This document shows, piece by piece, positions 12,122-24,419 of a DNA stretch of 64,000 bases. Made by a program: the position numbers and the translations under genes. The first letter of the stretch is position 1. The number at the start of each line of letters is the position of its first letter. The notes beneath the pieces were generated by a model, which made no database searches, was not told the DNA's origin, and was given only the letters and a program-made list of their open reading frames with translations. The DNA is from Sporothrix humicola (Eukaryota > Ascomycota > Sordariomycetes > Ophiostomatales > Ophiostomataceae): assembly GCA_021396245.1 (NCBI GenBank), contig WNYE01000043.1, positions 1-64,000 of the forward strand, written 5' to 3'.

Positions 12122-14079
12122 ACTTGGTCCACCATGACAAGGTGTGTTCTATTGATCTCACCATCTTTGGAAGATCCTAGACTATGCTGGAAAAGTACCG
12201 ATGAGATGACAATGTCTTGTCAATAGCCTCAAGTTGTCCAGATGTACCACTGGTCAGCATGTCGATGCTCCACGTTAGTTTCGTCGTACCGCGAGTTTCC
12301 CTTCCTAAGCCGCGCCAGGCGCACGCTCAGTCTGGTTATCGGCGGTTGGTGTTGCTATTTGTGGTGTGGTCTAGTCATGCCTCCTGGCCCGTAGCGCGGA
12401 GACGTACTCGTGTTGATTCAATGTCTTCTCACGTTCTATGCTGGCATGGGCTGTTTTCAACCTCGGTACACATGCAGCGCAGTTTATAGGTAGAATCGTA
12501 CTCCCGTCGTTCTTGGAAACATTCAACGAAAGCCGCCAAGCTGGTCCGATACGGGTGGTGTCAGGGGTGTAGACGAGTACGAAGATATCTGGTTTGTTTG
12601 TTTATCCCGTGTCAGAGATGTCGTCCGGAGCCTGTGAAATGTGGCACAGTCAGCGAGACCGAGGTGAGTTCTATGAAGAGGACGGCAGGTGGTTATCCGC
12701 CTTTTCAACCTTTGTTGATACGGCTCTTCTTCGTACTTCATGACCGGCTTGGGTTTTCCAACATAAGAACATTAAAGATTCCAGTCGTGAACGTCGGCAC
12801 TCGCACATGCGAGGTCATCGTCGTCTGGACAAATCGTGGAGCGTCGGCCGCCTGTACTGCTCGAGATGCATGGTCACGGTTTGCCTGTCGCTCGATGCAC
12901 AGCGCGACATGGCCTGTGTGCTAAGATGACGCAAGCAAAAGCTCGTCCAGGTATCCAGAGAATTGGGACACGAGCCCGACCGGTTGCCATCATCGTCGAA
13001 GGTGGAGACGAGGCTGGCACATGTCGCATTGGAAATCTCCAGCACACACTTGCAGCTGGCCATATGGCACAAATTTCTTCTGCTTTTGTTGCCATTGATA
13101 CGACGCAGCGGATCACTGTACAATGAAGGGGATAGAACAGGCTCTCCATCACCCATGGCAAAGTTGGCGGTTGTCGCCGTCAATGACACACAAGTGTATT
13201 TATGCGGCCTGCAGCTCGTCATGCCACCTGCAATTGGCACAGGCACTTTGGAACAAGTTGTCGGGACTGTCAACACAGTGGATGAAAGCGATCGAGATCC
13301 GTCCCTGCTCCATGCTTGGCGGGTGCGTTTGTCACAAGATTCATTCCAAGACACTTGTCCGGATCTGGCCATGATGAATGCGCTACCACATGTTTGTTGA
13401 CGAGAGAATATCTGCCGTGGATCCATGGATCATCGTATGATGTAAATTTTGTGCCCGGGTAGGCTCATGGCGCTTCGCTGTAGTTGATTAAATCCGAAAA
13501 GACAGAGTGTCGCGGCTTGGGAGACTCGAAGGACCAGCACATCGGGGCGGGGTGTGGCGTTGCCGCAGAAGCTGGAGGGGCGACATACACGGGCCCTTGC
13601 TCGTAAAGCTTATTTTAGTTAGTTTTATTTTTTTGTAAAAAAATCTTCTTTTCTTTTCTCTTCTTTTTTTTTTATTTTTTTTTTTTATAAAAAATAAAAA
13701 CGAGAATGAAAGATAATACTTACCGTATAGCATAAGTCCTAAGTAAGAAAAGCGGTTGTTGACTTTGAGGAGGGTGTGTGGTCGCTGATCTGACCCACCG
13801 ATCATAATCCATAATCTTCCGGCCCCGTGCCGGAGAGATCCCAGATAGCGGAATCCTAACATGTTGTAGGAACAAAGATATGACCGGAAGTAGGCAGTAG
13901 GAAGAAGCGGATCGGGCCTCAGAGTTGTTGGACGCCTTTTTGATGGTAAAAATGTTGTGTAATCGCCATGTAGTTCACCTTGCGTTCTTTGTACGGTCTA
14001 ATTGGCCGGCTGATACTGAATCCAGTCGCCGATTCATTCCTCTGTTTTTCGAACAAGTGAATCGTTTATCTATTCTCCT
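12122..14079. other. No assignable gene; long opposed chance frames
   Basis: A 203-codon minus frame (12815-13426) and 145-codon and 96-codon plus frames cover the same DNA, and none shows a recognisable domain. A strong A/T-rich block with T and A runs lies at about 13620-13700. The remainder resembles the surrounding relic DNA. Confidence 0.4.
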
Positions 14080-14445
14080 TTAAGCACCGTGTAAACTCAG
14101 TCCAAGATAAACGCGGAGGTAATATCGCGTTGCATAAAGCGAGCTTTGATGAACATCCACGTTGCTGGAGCGTCGTATTTGCGAAGTGCATGGACGAGCA
14201 ACAGCTTTACTACATAAATGCGGCAGCAGAAACTGGTTCGAGAATTCATAGGCAGGGAGTCTTCGACTTTTTGAATCGGCGTCAGCGACACGGTCCTGCC
14301 GTTGCTCGCACTGCCAAAAGGTATGATCCGTGCACAGAGAAAGATGGGGAATGAACGGTGCTCGTGAGACCATACTTGGTCCGCTATGACTAGCAGCGTC
14401 TTCTTCTCCTTCATACCCCCATGGTCGCATCTCGAAACCATGCAA

Positions 14446-15081
14446 TCAGTCAGAAGAGCGGGCGGCAGCGCCATCATACCCCCCATCCGACCTTTTGCGA
14501 AGACCGTCACCGCTCCCTTCGCAGCAGCCGTGGAAATGAAATGTGAATATACCGCACAGCCTATGTTGCTTCACTCCTGACCAAAGGGTGTTGTATACTA
14601 TTCCAATGTTCTGCACGCGTTGACGATTTAGCCATACCTGTACTAAGGCCCACTCAGGACAGCCAAGTCGCTGGCGCATGATGCGATCAAACTCCCCGTA
14701 GCCGGATACGAGCATCCGAACTGCGTTCTCGATGCCCTCGGCGCCCTTGCGCGAAAGCATCGGTGCGTGCTCAGGACGCCGAGGGTGGTCGAGGACAAAA
14801 ATGGAGACGGCTGCGGCGTATCCGATGCAGTGTAAAAGGTCCGAACGGCGCCCGATTATGGCAACCAGTCCCTAGAAGAAAAAGAATAAATTAGTTGCTG
14901 TATTAATACACCCAAGGAAAGAGAGGTGAAGAAAACTTACACTATGGCAGACATCCCTAAGCTGCAAGCACGTATAACAGTCGTTTAGCTTACGGACGAG
15001 ATGATCGGCTGTCTCGACCATGGCCTCTGTCCTGTTTCTAGTCGTGGCATAGTATAAAACGTAAAGGAAAACGCCGCGCAA
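14446..15081 (-). pseudogene. Spliced gene-like unit of unknown function
   Basis: Two minus-strand open stretches join across a convincing intron at 14872-14940 (69 bp). Its donor is GTAAGT, it has a CTAAT-type branch site, and a pyrimidine tract ends in CTAG. The join is phase 0, linking ...LQLRDVCHS to GLVAIIGRRSDLL. The product continues through FVLDHPRRPEHAP, SGYGEFDRIMRQRLG and QVWLNRQRVQNIGIVYN. An in-frame TAG lies upstream of the first exon and no good start is evident, so the 5' end is missing or lies beyond another intron. A further protein-like minus frame follows at 14097-14510 in another phase. The family was not recognised. It could be a live gene with more introns or a decayed one. 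Confidence 0.35.
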
Positions 15082-15900
15082 GAGGATATCCTAACCACCA
15101 CGATGACTCTGGTGGAGCCGAACCTGGCCGGGCAGGACCAGTGACGTTTTTCTTGCCTTCATCCCACTGGCGCTGCAACTGCAGCCTGATGGAAGGTCAG
15201 CTGGCACATATGTATGGTAAGGCACACATCTTCCAGAAGGTCAAGGGGGGACACTCTCATGACTCGATGTTTGTCTGGTCGTACTGCCAGAGAATGCCGC
15301 TCATGTCAAACAGCGATGCTTCTTTCGCTCGCGACCAAAAGTTAAGTGATGAGAGTAAAACAACTAATGATCCATCATGGTCCACACTATCGACCTCCCT
15401 GTCGTGGCATAAAAGAACACCGCGGAGGCGGGCGCCTCGACTACCGCGATCGTCCGTCTGTCTTTGACTTGCGCCTGTTGGCAGGCCTGCAATGCTCTAT
15501 GCCAGTGCATGTCTTGGTCGTTCTCTAGCAAGGCTAGGTCGGTGATATGAGCTTTTCTGTCTGTTGAAAACGGAGCGCGATAGATTTCCTTTGCCAGCCT
15601 GTGGCGGCCTTCTCATCGAATCTGGCATACGACGCCATTTCATTTCCGTAAAAAGTTGAGCATCAACTGTGCCGCCGACGCATCGCCGTCGGCCGTATTA
15701 GGAATGGTCTCTTTGAGCAAATTTTAGTACTCGAGCGGGGCATCGCGTGAAGAGAATCGACGACACCCGCATCAGTTGTTATTGTTCTTTTGTCGGATGG
15801 AGGACAAGTATCGTCATCGACGTGTAGGAAGTCGCGACGATTACCGGCGCAGCTGAATTTCGGAGGGCCTCGATGTCGGCCAAAAACTTGTCTCGGGCGC
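15082..15900. other. No supported gene
   Basis: Only short overlapping frames are present, and no repeats or RNA genes were recognised. Confidence 0.4.
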
Positions 15901-16593
15901 CTAATACCACATCGGACTCCAACCTAGACAACGCGGCACCTCATGGCGGACGGGGCCGAAATCAAGCTGAGTGGCGCGTGCATATGCAGAGGTCAAACAG
16001 CAGGTGCCCGTGGCATGATGGGCATAGCAGGGCCCGCGGCAGCCATTGCGGCTATTGTTGGTGAGTGGTGAAACGCCGCGCGGATGGTCGGGGTTGAAGC
16101 AATTCCGCCGGCCGCAAAGATGGCTTTTCTCGGCACCCTCACACGGGGTTGCGGCCATCACGATCGCGGAGATGTAGTATCAAAAGGCTACAACAATGCA
16201 GGTGTAAAACAGGACAAAGGCCCACGACAACGCTGTCACCAACGCTGTCATCAACGCTGTCATCAACGCTGTCATCAGGCTCGACAAACGACAAGTCGGT
16301 TGCATCAGCGTCGTCGGTCGTGGTCGACCGGTCATCGTCCTCATCCTCGGTACCTCCTCAATTGCAGCGGCTGCGATTGCTGCCTCCTCCTCTATGATCT
16401 CGTCGGGGGTACTCATACTTGCCTCACGCTGAAATAGACGACGCGGAGGACGACGCTGAGGGGTCGCCGTCAAATCGTCATCTTCATCGTCTTTGTCGTA
16501 TTTGTCGTCTTCATCGTCTTCTTCGGCTAAAGCAGGCAAACGATTCTGGCGAGCCGACAAAGGCGACGAGGGCGACAAGGGCGACGAGGGCAA
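15901..16593 (-). pseudogene. His-Me finger endonuclease relic with Cys/His zinc loop
   Basis: The minus-strand frame 16593-16180 stops at one TGA and continues in the same frame to 15901. After the stop it reads KSHLCGRRNCFNPDH, then NNSRNGCRGPC and a further His/Cys-containing stretch. The spacing S-H-L-C-G-x3-C-x-N-P-x-H followed by N-x-S-R-x2-C is the signature of the zinc-binding loop of homing-endonuclease-like His-Me finger nucleases (zf-His_Me_endon, the I-PpoI type). The N-terminal part is acidic and low in complexity, followed by TPDEIIEEEAAIAAAAIEE and a segment in which a 12-bp tandem repeat encodes MTAL units. One TGA and the lack of a defined start make it a probable pseudogene, though an unseen intron over the TGA is possible. 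Confidence 0.6.
16229..16276. repeat. 12-bp tandem repeat, four units
   Basis: Four head-to-tail units of AACGCTGTCATC (the first has CACC at its end) occupy these 48 bases. On the minus strand they fall in phase within the endonuclease relic and add repeated MTAL residues, so copy-number change would not shift that frame. Confidence 0.85.
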
Positions 16594-16754
16594 TAAGGGT
16601 GATCCGCGGACGGAGGTTCAGGGAGATATTAAAAAAAGCTGGAGGGATCATACAGGCCCGCCTTCTTATGACGACACTTTACAGAATTCGTACCAGGCGG
16701 CGAGTGACGCGGGCTTGGAGTCATATTGGCGGAATAGGGAAGACGAGCGGTCGA

Positions 16755-17010
16755 TGCACGAGAGCTGTCGATGCGTAGTCGAAATCTGGAATTCTCTCGA
16801 AAGATAATTCCGTGCGAGGAAATCGGGATTATCAAAAGAGGGCGAAAAAACGACCAGGGCGAGTTGTCGATACACAGTCGAGACGTCGTGATTTGGAACT
16901 CTGGAACTCTCTCGAAAAAGAATTCCGTGCGCGGAAATCAAGATGGTCGAAACAGGGCGAAAAAAGACTAGGGCGAGTTGTCGGTGTAGTATAGTCGAGA
17001 AGACTGAAAA
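16755..17010. repeat. Tandem repeat of about 115 bp, about 2.2 units
   Basis: Landmark words recur with an offset of 114-115 bases: TCTCTCGAAA at 16793 and 16908, and GGGCGAGTTG at 16857 and 16971. The units differ by scattered substitutions and small indels. The array lies just upstream, in the relic's reading sense, of the endonuclease remnant. Confidence 0.75.
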
Positions 17011-18559
17011 GTTTTCAAAAAAAAAATCTCGCTCTACTATTCGGGACGTGGGACACTTTTGCATCACACCAGTTCCGGACAGGTGGTGGGCCAGCAGTAT
17101 TGCACCCTTCAGATCGTCAAAAACGAGGCGCCACTGATGTTATCAAGTTTCTTATATCAAGGTTCTTATGTTCTCGTAAGGTCCTTTGTGGCCGTCGATC
17201 ATTACATGGGTTGTTGAATTGTGGTCGATGCGGCCAACACGGCGAGAAATGACGGCAGGGTGGCAGGCCGGAAGGATGACCAAGTAGATCTGAGCGGGGA
17301 GATGGCCGCGGCGGTCTTCCCGGGCTTGAAGCGTCACTTGCGCCTGACCCAAGTTGCGGCGACATAGCGCCAGAAAGCACCACAAGGCTTTGCAAGCAGC
17401 GGTGCCCATGACGACGCTCAGTCTGATGATGCCGGTATTGTGTGCTCAATTCTTGCTCAATGTTAGAATGTGTTCTTTCGGGTTATCAGTACCTATGGTG
17501 AGGATAGCAAGTTTTGACTTACTCTTGGGGGACATGTCCAGATTGCAATACCGACGTGACCTTTGGAATATGATACAGCACAACGGGCCATTTGGCAGGA
17601 AAGGAAGCCGTCCGTTATATTGCTAACTTTCCAACAGCCGGCAGTTGTCGTTGTTGTCGATTTTATGTACAAAACGGTAATCCGGCGATGCTTGTCCTGT
17701 TTGACGCTTGCAATCTATCAATACCCAGCATCAACTTCACCACACAGGCGCTGTTGGAATGTTGGGTCATCGAGCTCAGTCAAGTGAAGACAAGAGAAGG
17801 AGCTTTGCTCTCTGATCCAGACCTGGTCGACCATAATCATTGGAGCGGAATGATCATTCACCTCGTCCAAGTTTGTTATTAAAATCTTGGAGAATGTTGG
17901 ACAGCTGAACAGTCAACAATTCTTCAAGCATACCGCTGCTAGGTATTGTTCGGCAGGTGTTGGGAGCCACCCAGAGATGCATCGCAGGCAGATCATACAT
18001 GGCCTGTGGACCCAAATGTCATCATAATTGCGCTCGTAGTGTTGTTTTCTGCCAAGTGCAACCATACTGCTGTCTCCAGTGAGATTCCACCGACCATGCT
18101 GGCCTGATGGCTCAAAATTGACGACGCTGCAAAGGTAGTCTTAAAAGGTAGGCAGCAAATCAAAGAGTGTGTCAGACAAGTCGCTGATGAGAGTCAGACG
18201 AAGATGTCGATTGACGACACATGAGGCATCGTTAGTGGCTGCTCCGGGTATGTCAAAGGTGATCCCAATAAAGGCTTCTCTGGATAATGGCGTCCGCTAA
18301 ACGAGATTCATCTAAGGATCAAAATCACGTCCAGTTCATGAGCCACCCGCGATACTGTTAGTGTCGTTGAAGAGAAGGGCACATTTGGACTTGTGCGGTT
18401 TGGCCGAGGAATTGGTGCTCGACGGAGTGGCTTTGGCTCGGAGGTATGGTGAAGATGTGGACGAAGAACGGACTAGGGACTCGTGAATTATAATGACGAG
18501 GACGAAGAGAGATGAGCAAGCTGTTGGTGCGTAAATGAAACATGGAGCTCTCCCGAAAG
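17011..18559. other. No supported gene
   Basis: Short overlapping frames only. The 110-codon minus frame 17117-17449 has no recognisable domain. Confidence 0.4.
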
Positions 18560-20165
18560 AGAGCTCACAGTAAGATAAGGTGTGATGTGCAAGCTGTATA
18601 CTTCGAAGAATGGCAGGCGACAGGCGGTACAACAAGTGGCGATACAAATGAACGAAGGGCACACAAAGATAAACAAATCCCCCTCGGAAGAAGAATCAAC
18701 TCGTCGAGAGCAGCACATCTTGGTACCTCAAAAGCGAGCTTGGCACCGGCGCTTTGCCCAGCCTTGAGGGGCCGGCTCATGACATTGCATATTGTGACAT
18801 GTAGGGCAGCTGAAGGATTGCCAGGGAAACATTGTCGTAGTCCTCGTGTTCAAAGTAGACGGTGGCGCAGATACTGGGCCTGTACCTGTTTTTCTTTGGC
18901 CACTTTCTCATTCATTGATTCTACATCAACCCAGAGCTCCCAGAGCTGGGCAGGTGAATGCCGTCTTGGCCCGGTTGTCGTTGTGCATGTCATGGAAGAA
19001 CATAGCAGGAAACGTGACATGGGTCGTGGTGAACTTTGCCCCGTACTCTCTCCAACGGGTTGTAAATTTGCAAGTCAGTGTAGTGTGGCGGCCGCTTCTC
19101 TTGGTGAAAATGACCAATGACCAGATGCAATGGTTGTCTCGGTGAACAGCGACTTGGCATAGAAGTCACGCTCCATGTCCTTGTTCTCCGTAATCCTAAG
19201 AAGTCGGAGCTATGTTGCGTAGCGTAAGGTAGAGGAACCAAGTCCCCCTTGACCAAACTTTGGTCGTCGGCTTGGTAGACTTTTAATCGGAGCCCCCATG
19301 TGCCCTTCTCCCCCACGGCCTTTTAACTAAGCTAACAAACAGAAATCATCAAAAGAAAGAAACAAAGGAAACAAACGAGTGACTGGGGGTAAAAAAAAAA
19401 AATTAAAAAAAAAAAAAAAACACGTCTCTCACTTCTCTGATCACTCCTCATCCATGTCCTCATACTTCCCATCCGACTCTCCGATCTGAGTCCCGCTCTC
19501 GGCATCGGTGGCCCGCTCAACTGTCCAACAACGCTAGTCCGGCTCATGAGAGGGCGATAGGCTGCGCTGCGGGGAGTGAGAATGGCCATACGTTGGCCGC
19601 CCCAGGCGCTTTCCGAACTTCTTGTAAACAGCCATCCACTTGGCGGAGGTAGTACTAGTCTTGCTCGCCAAGTTTACTCGAGCCTCAAAACCTCCTTTGA
19701 TAACAGTAACGGCCTTTTTCTTTTAACGAGGCTTGCGCACCTTGACAGGCTCATCGGCGGAGTTCCGATTGTCGGTCCGGTCGGCGGTGCGGGTCTTCTT
19801 TCGGAATGGCGTGACTGGCATTGACTAACACGTGCCTCGGCTACGTGATAGCGACGAGATGTGTGTTGAAAACATTCATAGTTGTTGCGGACGAGGCCGC
19901 GTTGTTGGTCCCAGCCGCGTCGCCGTTGGTCAGGCGGCGGTACTCGTACGCTAGCGAGGATGTATCCAGAAAACCAGCCACAGCCGCCGAGGCCCGCGTG
20001 GCTCATGGCCTCGCGTTCCCATCATTGGTCTGCCAGAAGTTAGGTTGCGCAGCACACTTGTTGATGACGTGTTTTTCTTGTACATTGGAGTATGTGCGGT
20101 CGTATTGATCCCGCATTTTCAACTTAAACTCGAAGATGTGACGTTGGCCTGGGCGCACGGGTCGA
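18560..20165 (-). pseudogene. Decayed coding region, unrecognised protein(s)
   Basis: Consecutive protein-like minus-strand stretches occur in changing frames. At about 20160-19845 one reads HIFEFKLKMRDQYDRTYSN and later EYRRLTNGDAAGTNN, with a single stop between them. At about 19810-19449 a Lys/Arg-rich stretch (VYKKFGKRLGRPTYGHSHS) runs on to a natural-looking acidic C-terminus (KYEDMDEE then stop), also interrupted by stops. At about 19316-18560 it reads GTWGLRLKVYQADDQSLVKG and later YAKSLFTETT. Between the last two lies a run of A and T at about 19393-19420. At least two former genes seem likely. No family was recognised. Confidence 0.35.
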
Positions 20166-21201
20166 CCACTTGACTGGTGAACGTCTACGTGGTGACAGGT
20201 ACTATGTAAATCTGTGTCAATTCGTCGACGAGAAGTTGATGTGGTTCATGATTGAACTCACTCGCCATCGCTGTTGAACCGACGACCGGCCATGGTGAGG
20301 GGGCAAGCGCGTTCAGAAAGGCCAGAGCATCGTCGGGTCATCCTCGATCGTTGCATGGTCACAGACCTGTCAAATGGGTTGTCCAGTGCCGACCCCGACG
20401 ATTCAATGCCCTTAAACACTTGACAGACACATATGTGCATGGATGCGGTCACTTCGGTAGAAGAGAATAGATATGGCGTGTGCTTCTGGCCACCATAATG
20501 TTAAACTTTCTTCTTCGACGGCGGCCGCCCTCGAGCCGCAACGACCAAGATAATGGAATCGGACGTTGATTGACCGGTCTCTTGTCTAGAGCCATGCGGT
20601 ATATTTGGCGTGTTTCTGTCTGCCATATCGTGCGCGCACTCAAGGGTTAGCGAGATGTACAGGGCCACCACCTCCTTTGAACAGACCATGGCCGGGGTCT
20701 CTTTCCGTGTCAAAACAAGTCGAGTGTCCAACTGCTGGGTGTCCCCTGATTGCGTATGGTGGGAAAATTGTTGTTTTTTGGAGAGAATCTTGGTGTACTC
20801 TCGGAGTGTAGCAAAGTGGACAAAGTGGACATGTCCAGTGGCTCACGATGGTCTTCCCTTTGTATTTATTCTTGCTCCCGCTCGGTCCAACTGTGATTTG
20901 TTTGCAAAAGTTTTGGCGGAAGCGATGCTGTCAGAACCATGGACTAGGTATCGGCGTCCTGGAACAAACTGCCTGAGCCTGGCAGGAAGGGTAGTCAGAT
21001 AGTATCTCATGGACAAGTTTCGAAACAGTGGATGCCATCCCATTTTCTCTCCCAAACCGGTTAATGGATAGCTCAAGTACGTCGGCGTTTCCCACTGCCT
21101 CGACGGTGACATCTTCGTCGGCAACTGCAGTCGAAAATGAGTGATTTTGGGAGACGCCTCGATTGCAAAGCCAGATTACTTTTTTTTGGCTTGTGTTTTC
21201 T
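20166..21201. other. No supported gene; possible AT-hook-like fragment
   Basis: A minus frame at about 20731-20501 ends in ARGRPPSKKKV, which resembles an AT-hook followed by a basic tail. The surrounding frame is only 76 codons and could not be extended. Confidence 0.35.
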
Positions 21202-22107
21202 CTAAGCAGTAGTTGTGATACTGTTTGAGATCCCAGCTGCGCTCTGTGACTCCCGATCAAAGTCGCCTGGTGCCTTTGGAAACTTAAGCCTAACCCAAAC
21301 TCTGACATAACGTCTAGGAGACAATTGCAAACGTTCCGGTGGCGGCCGCCAACAATTGCGTAGGCAAGGTCTGACATAAAACGGGCCGGATCCCCCGGCT
21401 TCGGGCGTGTGGTACTTTTTTGACGTCCGTTGGGCAGACCAGTACAGACGAGCCACCTCGCAGACGACAGCCTCAACGTCGAAACCTGTGATGCATGCGG
21501 GCATATGCGTCGTTGCCCCAATTTGATCACCCGCTTGGTAGTTGTGTGCGCACGCGTAGCTCTCATCAAGTAAACAGCACGACCTGGTAAAAAACGATCC
21601 ACTCGACTGGTTCGGTTTGGCTGGGGGCAAGAACGCACCGCCAGCTCGTGGTGCGGTTCAGTCGGGCAACGCGCGGGATCTTTATTCGCGCAGGTGATGG
21701 AGGCGTAGTCGCCATGTCGCAAAACCTTCAACGCGTGATGACTCTATTGCGATCATGCGTTTCTGGTGGTGACTGTCTTGCCCTTTCATGGCACCGGTCC
21801 CTCGAAGAGGACAGCTCACTTGGGGGAGATCACACCCAGGTTGAAACTGAGCTTGGGCGAGTTTTCCGAGCAAGTTACTCAAGTCCTTCATGATGCGAAC
21901 CGCTGTGTCCGCGTCCAGTGGCCCGGCACGGACATTCCAAATTGTGTCGGCCTGCGTCTGTCCGAAGGGCATCGCTTGTCTCCGCTTGCCCTTCACGATC
22001 TTCGGTACCGTTACGTATACGGCACGCCCGGTGTCCTTGATGTCCCGCTTATCATGTTCGGCAAGACACGCCTTGGTCAACAAAGGTAAGGTTGCCCGAC
22101 TCGGCAT
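21202..22107 (-). pseudogene. SNF2-type helicase relic, C-terminal region
   Basis: A clean 141-codon minus frame (22107-21682) leads into a second frame with QTEPVEWIVFY, DESYACAHN and VCEVARLYWSAQR. These correspond to RIGQTKGVDWTIV, DSSYACAQE (copy at 34.9 kb) and VYEVARLYWGAP (copy at 36.8 kb), that is, the segment right after motif VI. A shifted frame then reads FMSDLAYAIVGG, matching FLSDLAAALVDK of the 36.7 kb copy. The order of blocks is preserved but motif VI itself is lost and at least two frameshifts separate the blocks. It is therefore a decayed paralogue of the same helicase. Confidence 0.5.
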
Positions 22108-24419
22108 CCCAAGTGAACGGTATGATCTGAAGTTTTTTCTTTTTTTTTCACGGCATGTGGTGAAGAAAAGCAGAGTAAAACAGGCGTCGCTCGACTTCTA
22201 TGGATTGAGCGTCCGATTCCCTGTTAACGATGTTTAGAGACCGGGGCAACTGAACGACGATGCACGGTAATTTCGTCGAAGCGGGCTCAGGTGCAAATCG
22301 AGGCCATACGAGGAGAGCGTTATGGTTGTTACGAAGCAATCGATGTCGGAAAGAGTACCTCTGGCGACTGTGTATCGACGCTTTCCAGTTCTTGCAAGTC
22401 TGTCATGAAAATATCCGCCATCTTGGATATTTTCAACGTTCTACTTTGTACCCTAAATGAGGCACCATTTGAGGTCGTCTTCAAGTTCTTCTTCAAGTTC
22501 TTCTTCAATTCTTCTTCAAATTTGTCTTCGTCGGGCCTGTCTGATGATGAGCTGAAGTGTAGCAGGTAAACGTAAACATGTTGGTGCTGGGCGTCACTTT
22601 ACGGCAAATTTTTATCACATGTGCTGCAGACTTGGGCATAGGCGTTGGGGGAAGCGAATGCGTCCAGACGTATTCTTCTTGTCGAATTCGCCATTTTCAT
22701 GTTGATGGGCAGGCTAGTCGTTGTCAGATAATCACCTGTGGACAGTTTACCACTCATGGCTGCGGCATGGTTGATGTTGCACAATCACGAGAAGAGCCAG
22801 CTGCAGAGGTAAGCCATCCTCCTGGAGTTGTTTTCGGATTGGTGTTGAACTTGTGCTGTCGCAAAATTCTCGCTTCTAGCTCTCAGTTCTGATGGGTTTG
22901 AAAATGGGCAGCTAGCTTGGCTCTCATGTTGGCTGCCTTTTGGCTGTCCCGGCCGGTCAGCATTCGCGTAAAGTTTGCCGTGTGAAGCATAGCAACACGG
23001 CTTTGTGAATCCCAGCTGTGTCCTCATCCAACTCCTTTTTTCGTTGCCTCAACTGGCAGAGGAGGGCTGCCGGCTCTCGAGGTGGCCGATAAGCGCCGTG
23101 TTTCTCCTTGTCGCTTCATGAAGTGACTTTCTGGACTCTTCTTCTCGAGGCAAAAATAGTCTCACATGCGTATATGGCAATCTGGAAAACTCCTTTTTGA
23201 CTGTTTTCCAGTCACCATCAGCGAAACTCCTTTTCACTCCGCACACGACACTATGTGCAAGACACAGAGTCAAACCATCTTGAAGCAACCGCAACTGTTG
23301 CGGTGTTGAATTTTGGCCAGGATCATATGAGGAATGATATGAAAGACCAGGATAAGAAGCCCAGTACTCATTGAGGCCTGGCACTCCTTGGTCCAGACTA
23401 CTTGACCTGGAAGTTTGCATCATTCCGAAAGGAGCTTTGAGATGGCAGAATAATGCTGCCTTATGCATTGTCGCCACATACTGTCGTGTTACGTGTTGCC
23501 GTCATAATTTTCTCAAATTCGGAATTGTTGTTAAAACTCGTCTCATGATGAACAACGCCGTGCATTTCTGTCATGTACATATCCGGCAAGTGTGTGTTCA
23601 ATGTTTAGATTATGGTGAAGGTGCTGTTTCTGTCTTTGTGTGACATCGTCCCACATGAGGCAAGTCAAATCCCCAAATGGATGACGATATCATGAACGTC
23701 TTCGTACTCAGTGTTCCAAGTCATGCCATGACCGGGAGTTTTACAGCTGCGCAATACGACTGTGATTGAAGGGAGATATAGCTTCCTCAGACGCTGATTC
23801 TGGGCGATTCCGGTGAAGTATATTTTGCTTTTGCGTCTGGCCACACATGCACTGTGTGAAAGATGGGAGAGGCTCCGACTATTCAAAGATGACAGTTCAT
23901 TTTGATCCAGTCGGCTTTATTTTTCTCGCCACGTAGTCAGATTGTGGGAGCTGTGTCCGCAGAACTTCTTCGCGGACAGAGTATGTGTAGGCCGATGTCC
24001 TTGAAAGGAGGATCGTGGGAGGCGTCTTCCCCATAAGAATGGAGTGAGGGTCAGTGCTAGGCTTTCAAAGGGTGGCTTGTCAAAGTTCTCTTCGCTCAAT
24101 TGACTCATAGTCTGCCTTGTATTTTTTCCACAGCATCGGACAAAACGGACTAGATTTGGCCAGTCGTGAGAATGAATATGTGCTCACTTTCTTGGAAAGT
24201 TTTGGGGCAGATACTCTGCCACAGTTGTCTTTGTAGAGCCACTACAAAACAGACATGTCTCAAGAGACTCAAAGAGTTGTCTGATAGAGCTGGAGATCTG
24301 TGTGTTCTCAGAGCCGAGATGTTCTGGCGTTGGTGGACATTTGATCGCGGCGAAGAGAGGGCAAACGACGCCGAGAAACGACATACATCAGGAGAGACAG
24401 ACAACTGGCCGTGCATCTG
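22108..24419. other. No supported gene; short TTC-rich repeat
   Basis: Imperfect 12-bp repeats of the AAGTTCTTCTTC type occur at about 22480-22527. Frames of up to 142 codons (23049-23477, minus) show no recognisable domain. Confidence 0.4.

Noticed and set aside
12815..13426. 203-codon minus frame
   Set aside because: Two plus-strand frames of similar quality cover the same bases and no family signal is present in any of them.
20931..21731. 266-codon minus frame as an intact gene
   Set aside because: Block comparison shows that it mixes two reading phases of a decayed SNF2 C-terminal region. Its apparent length is not a gene.
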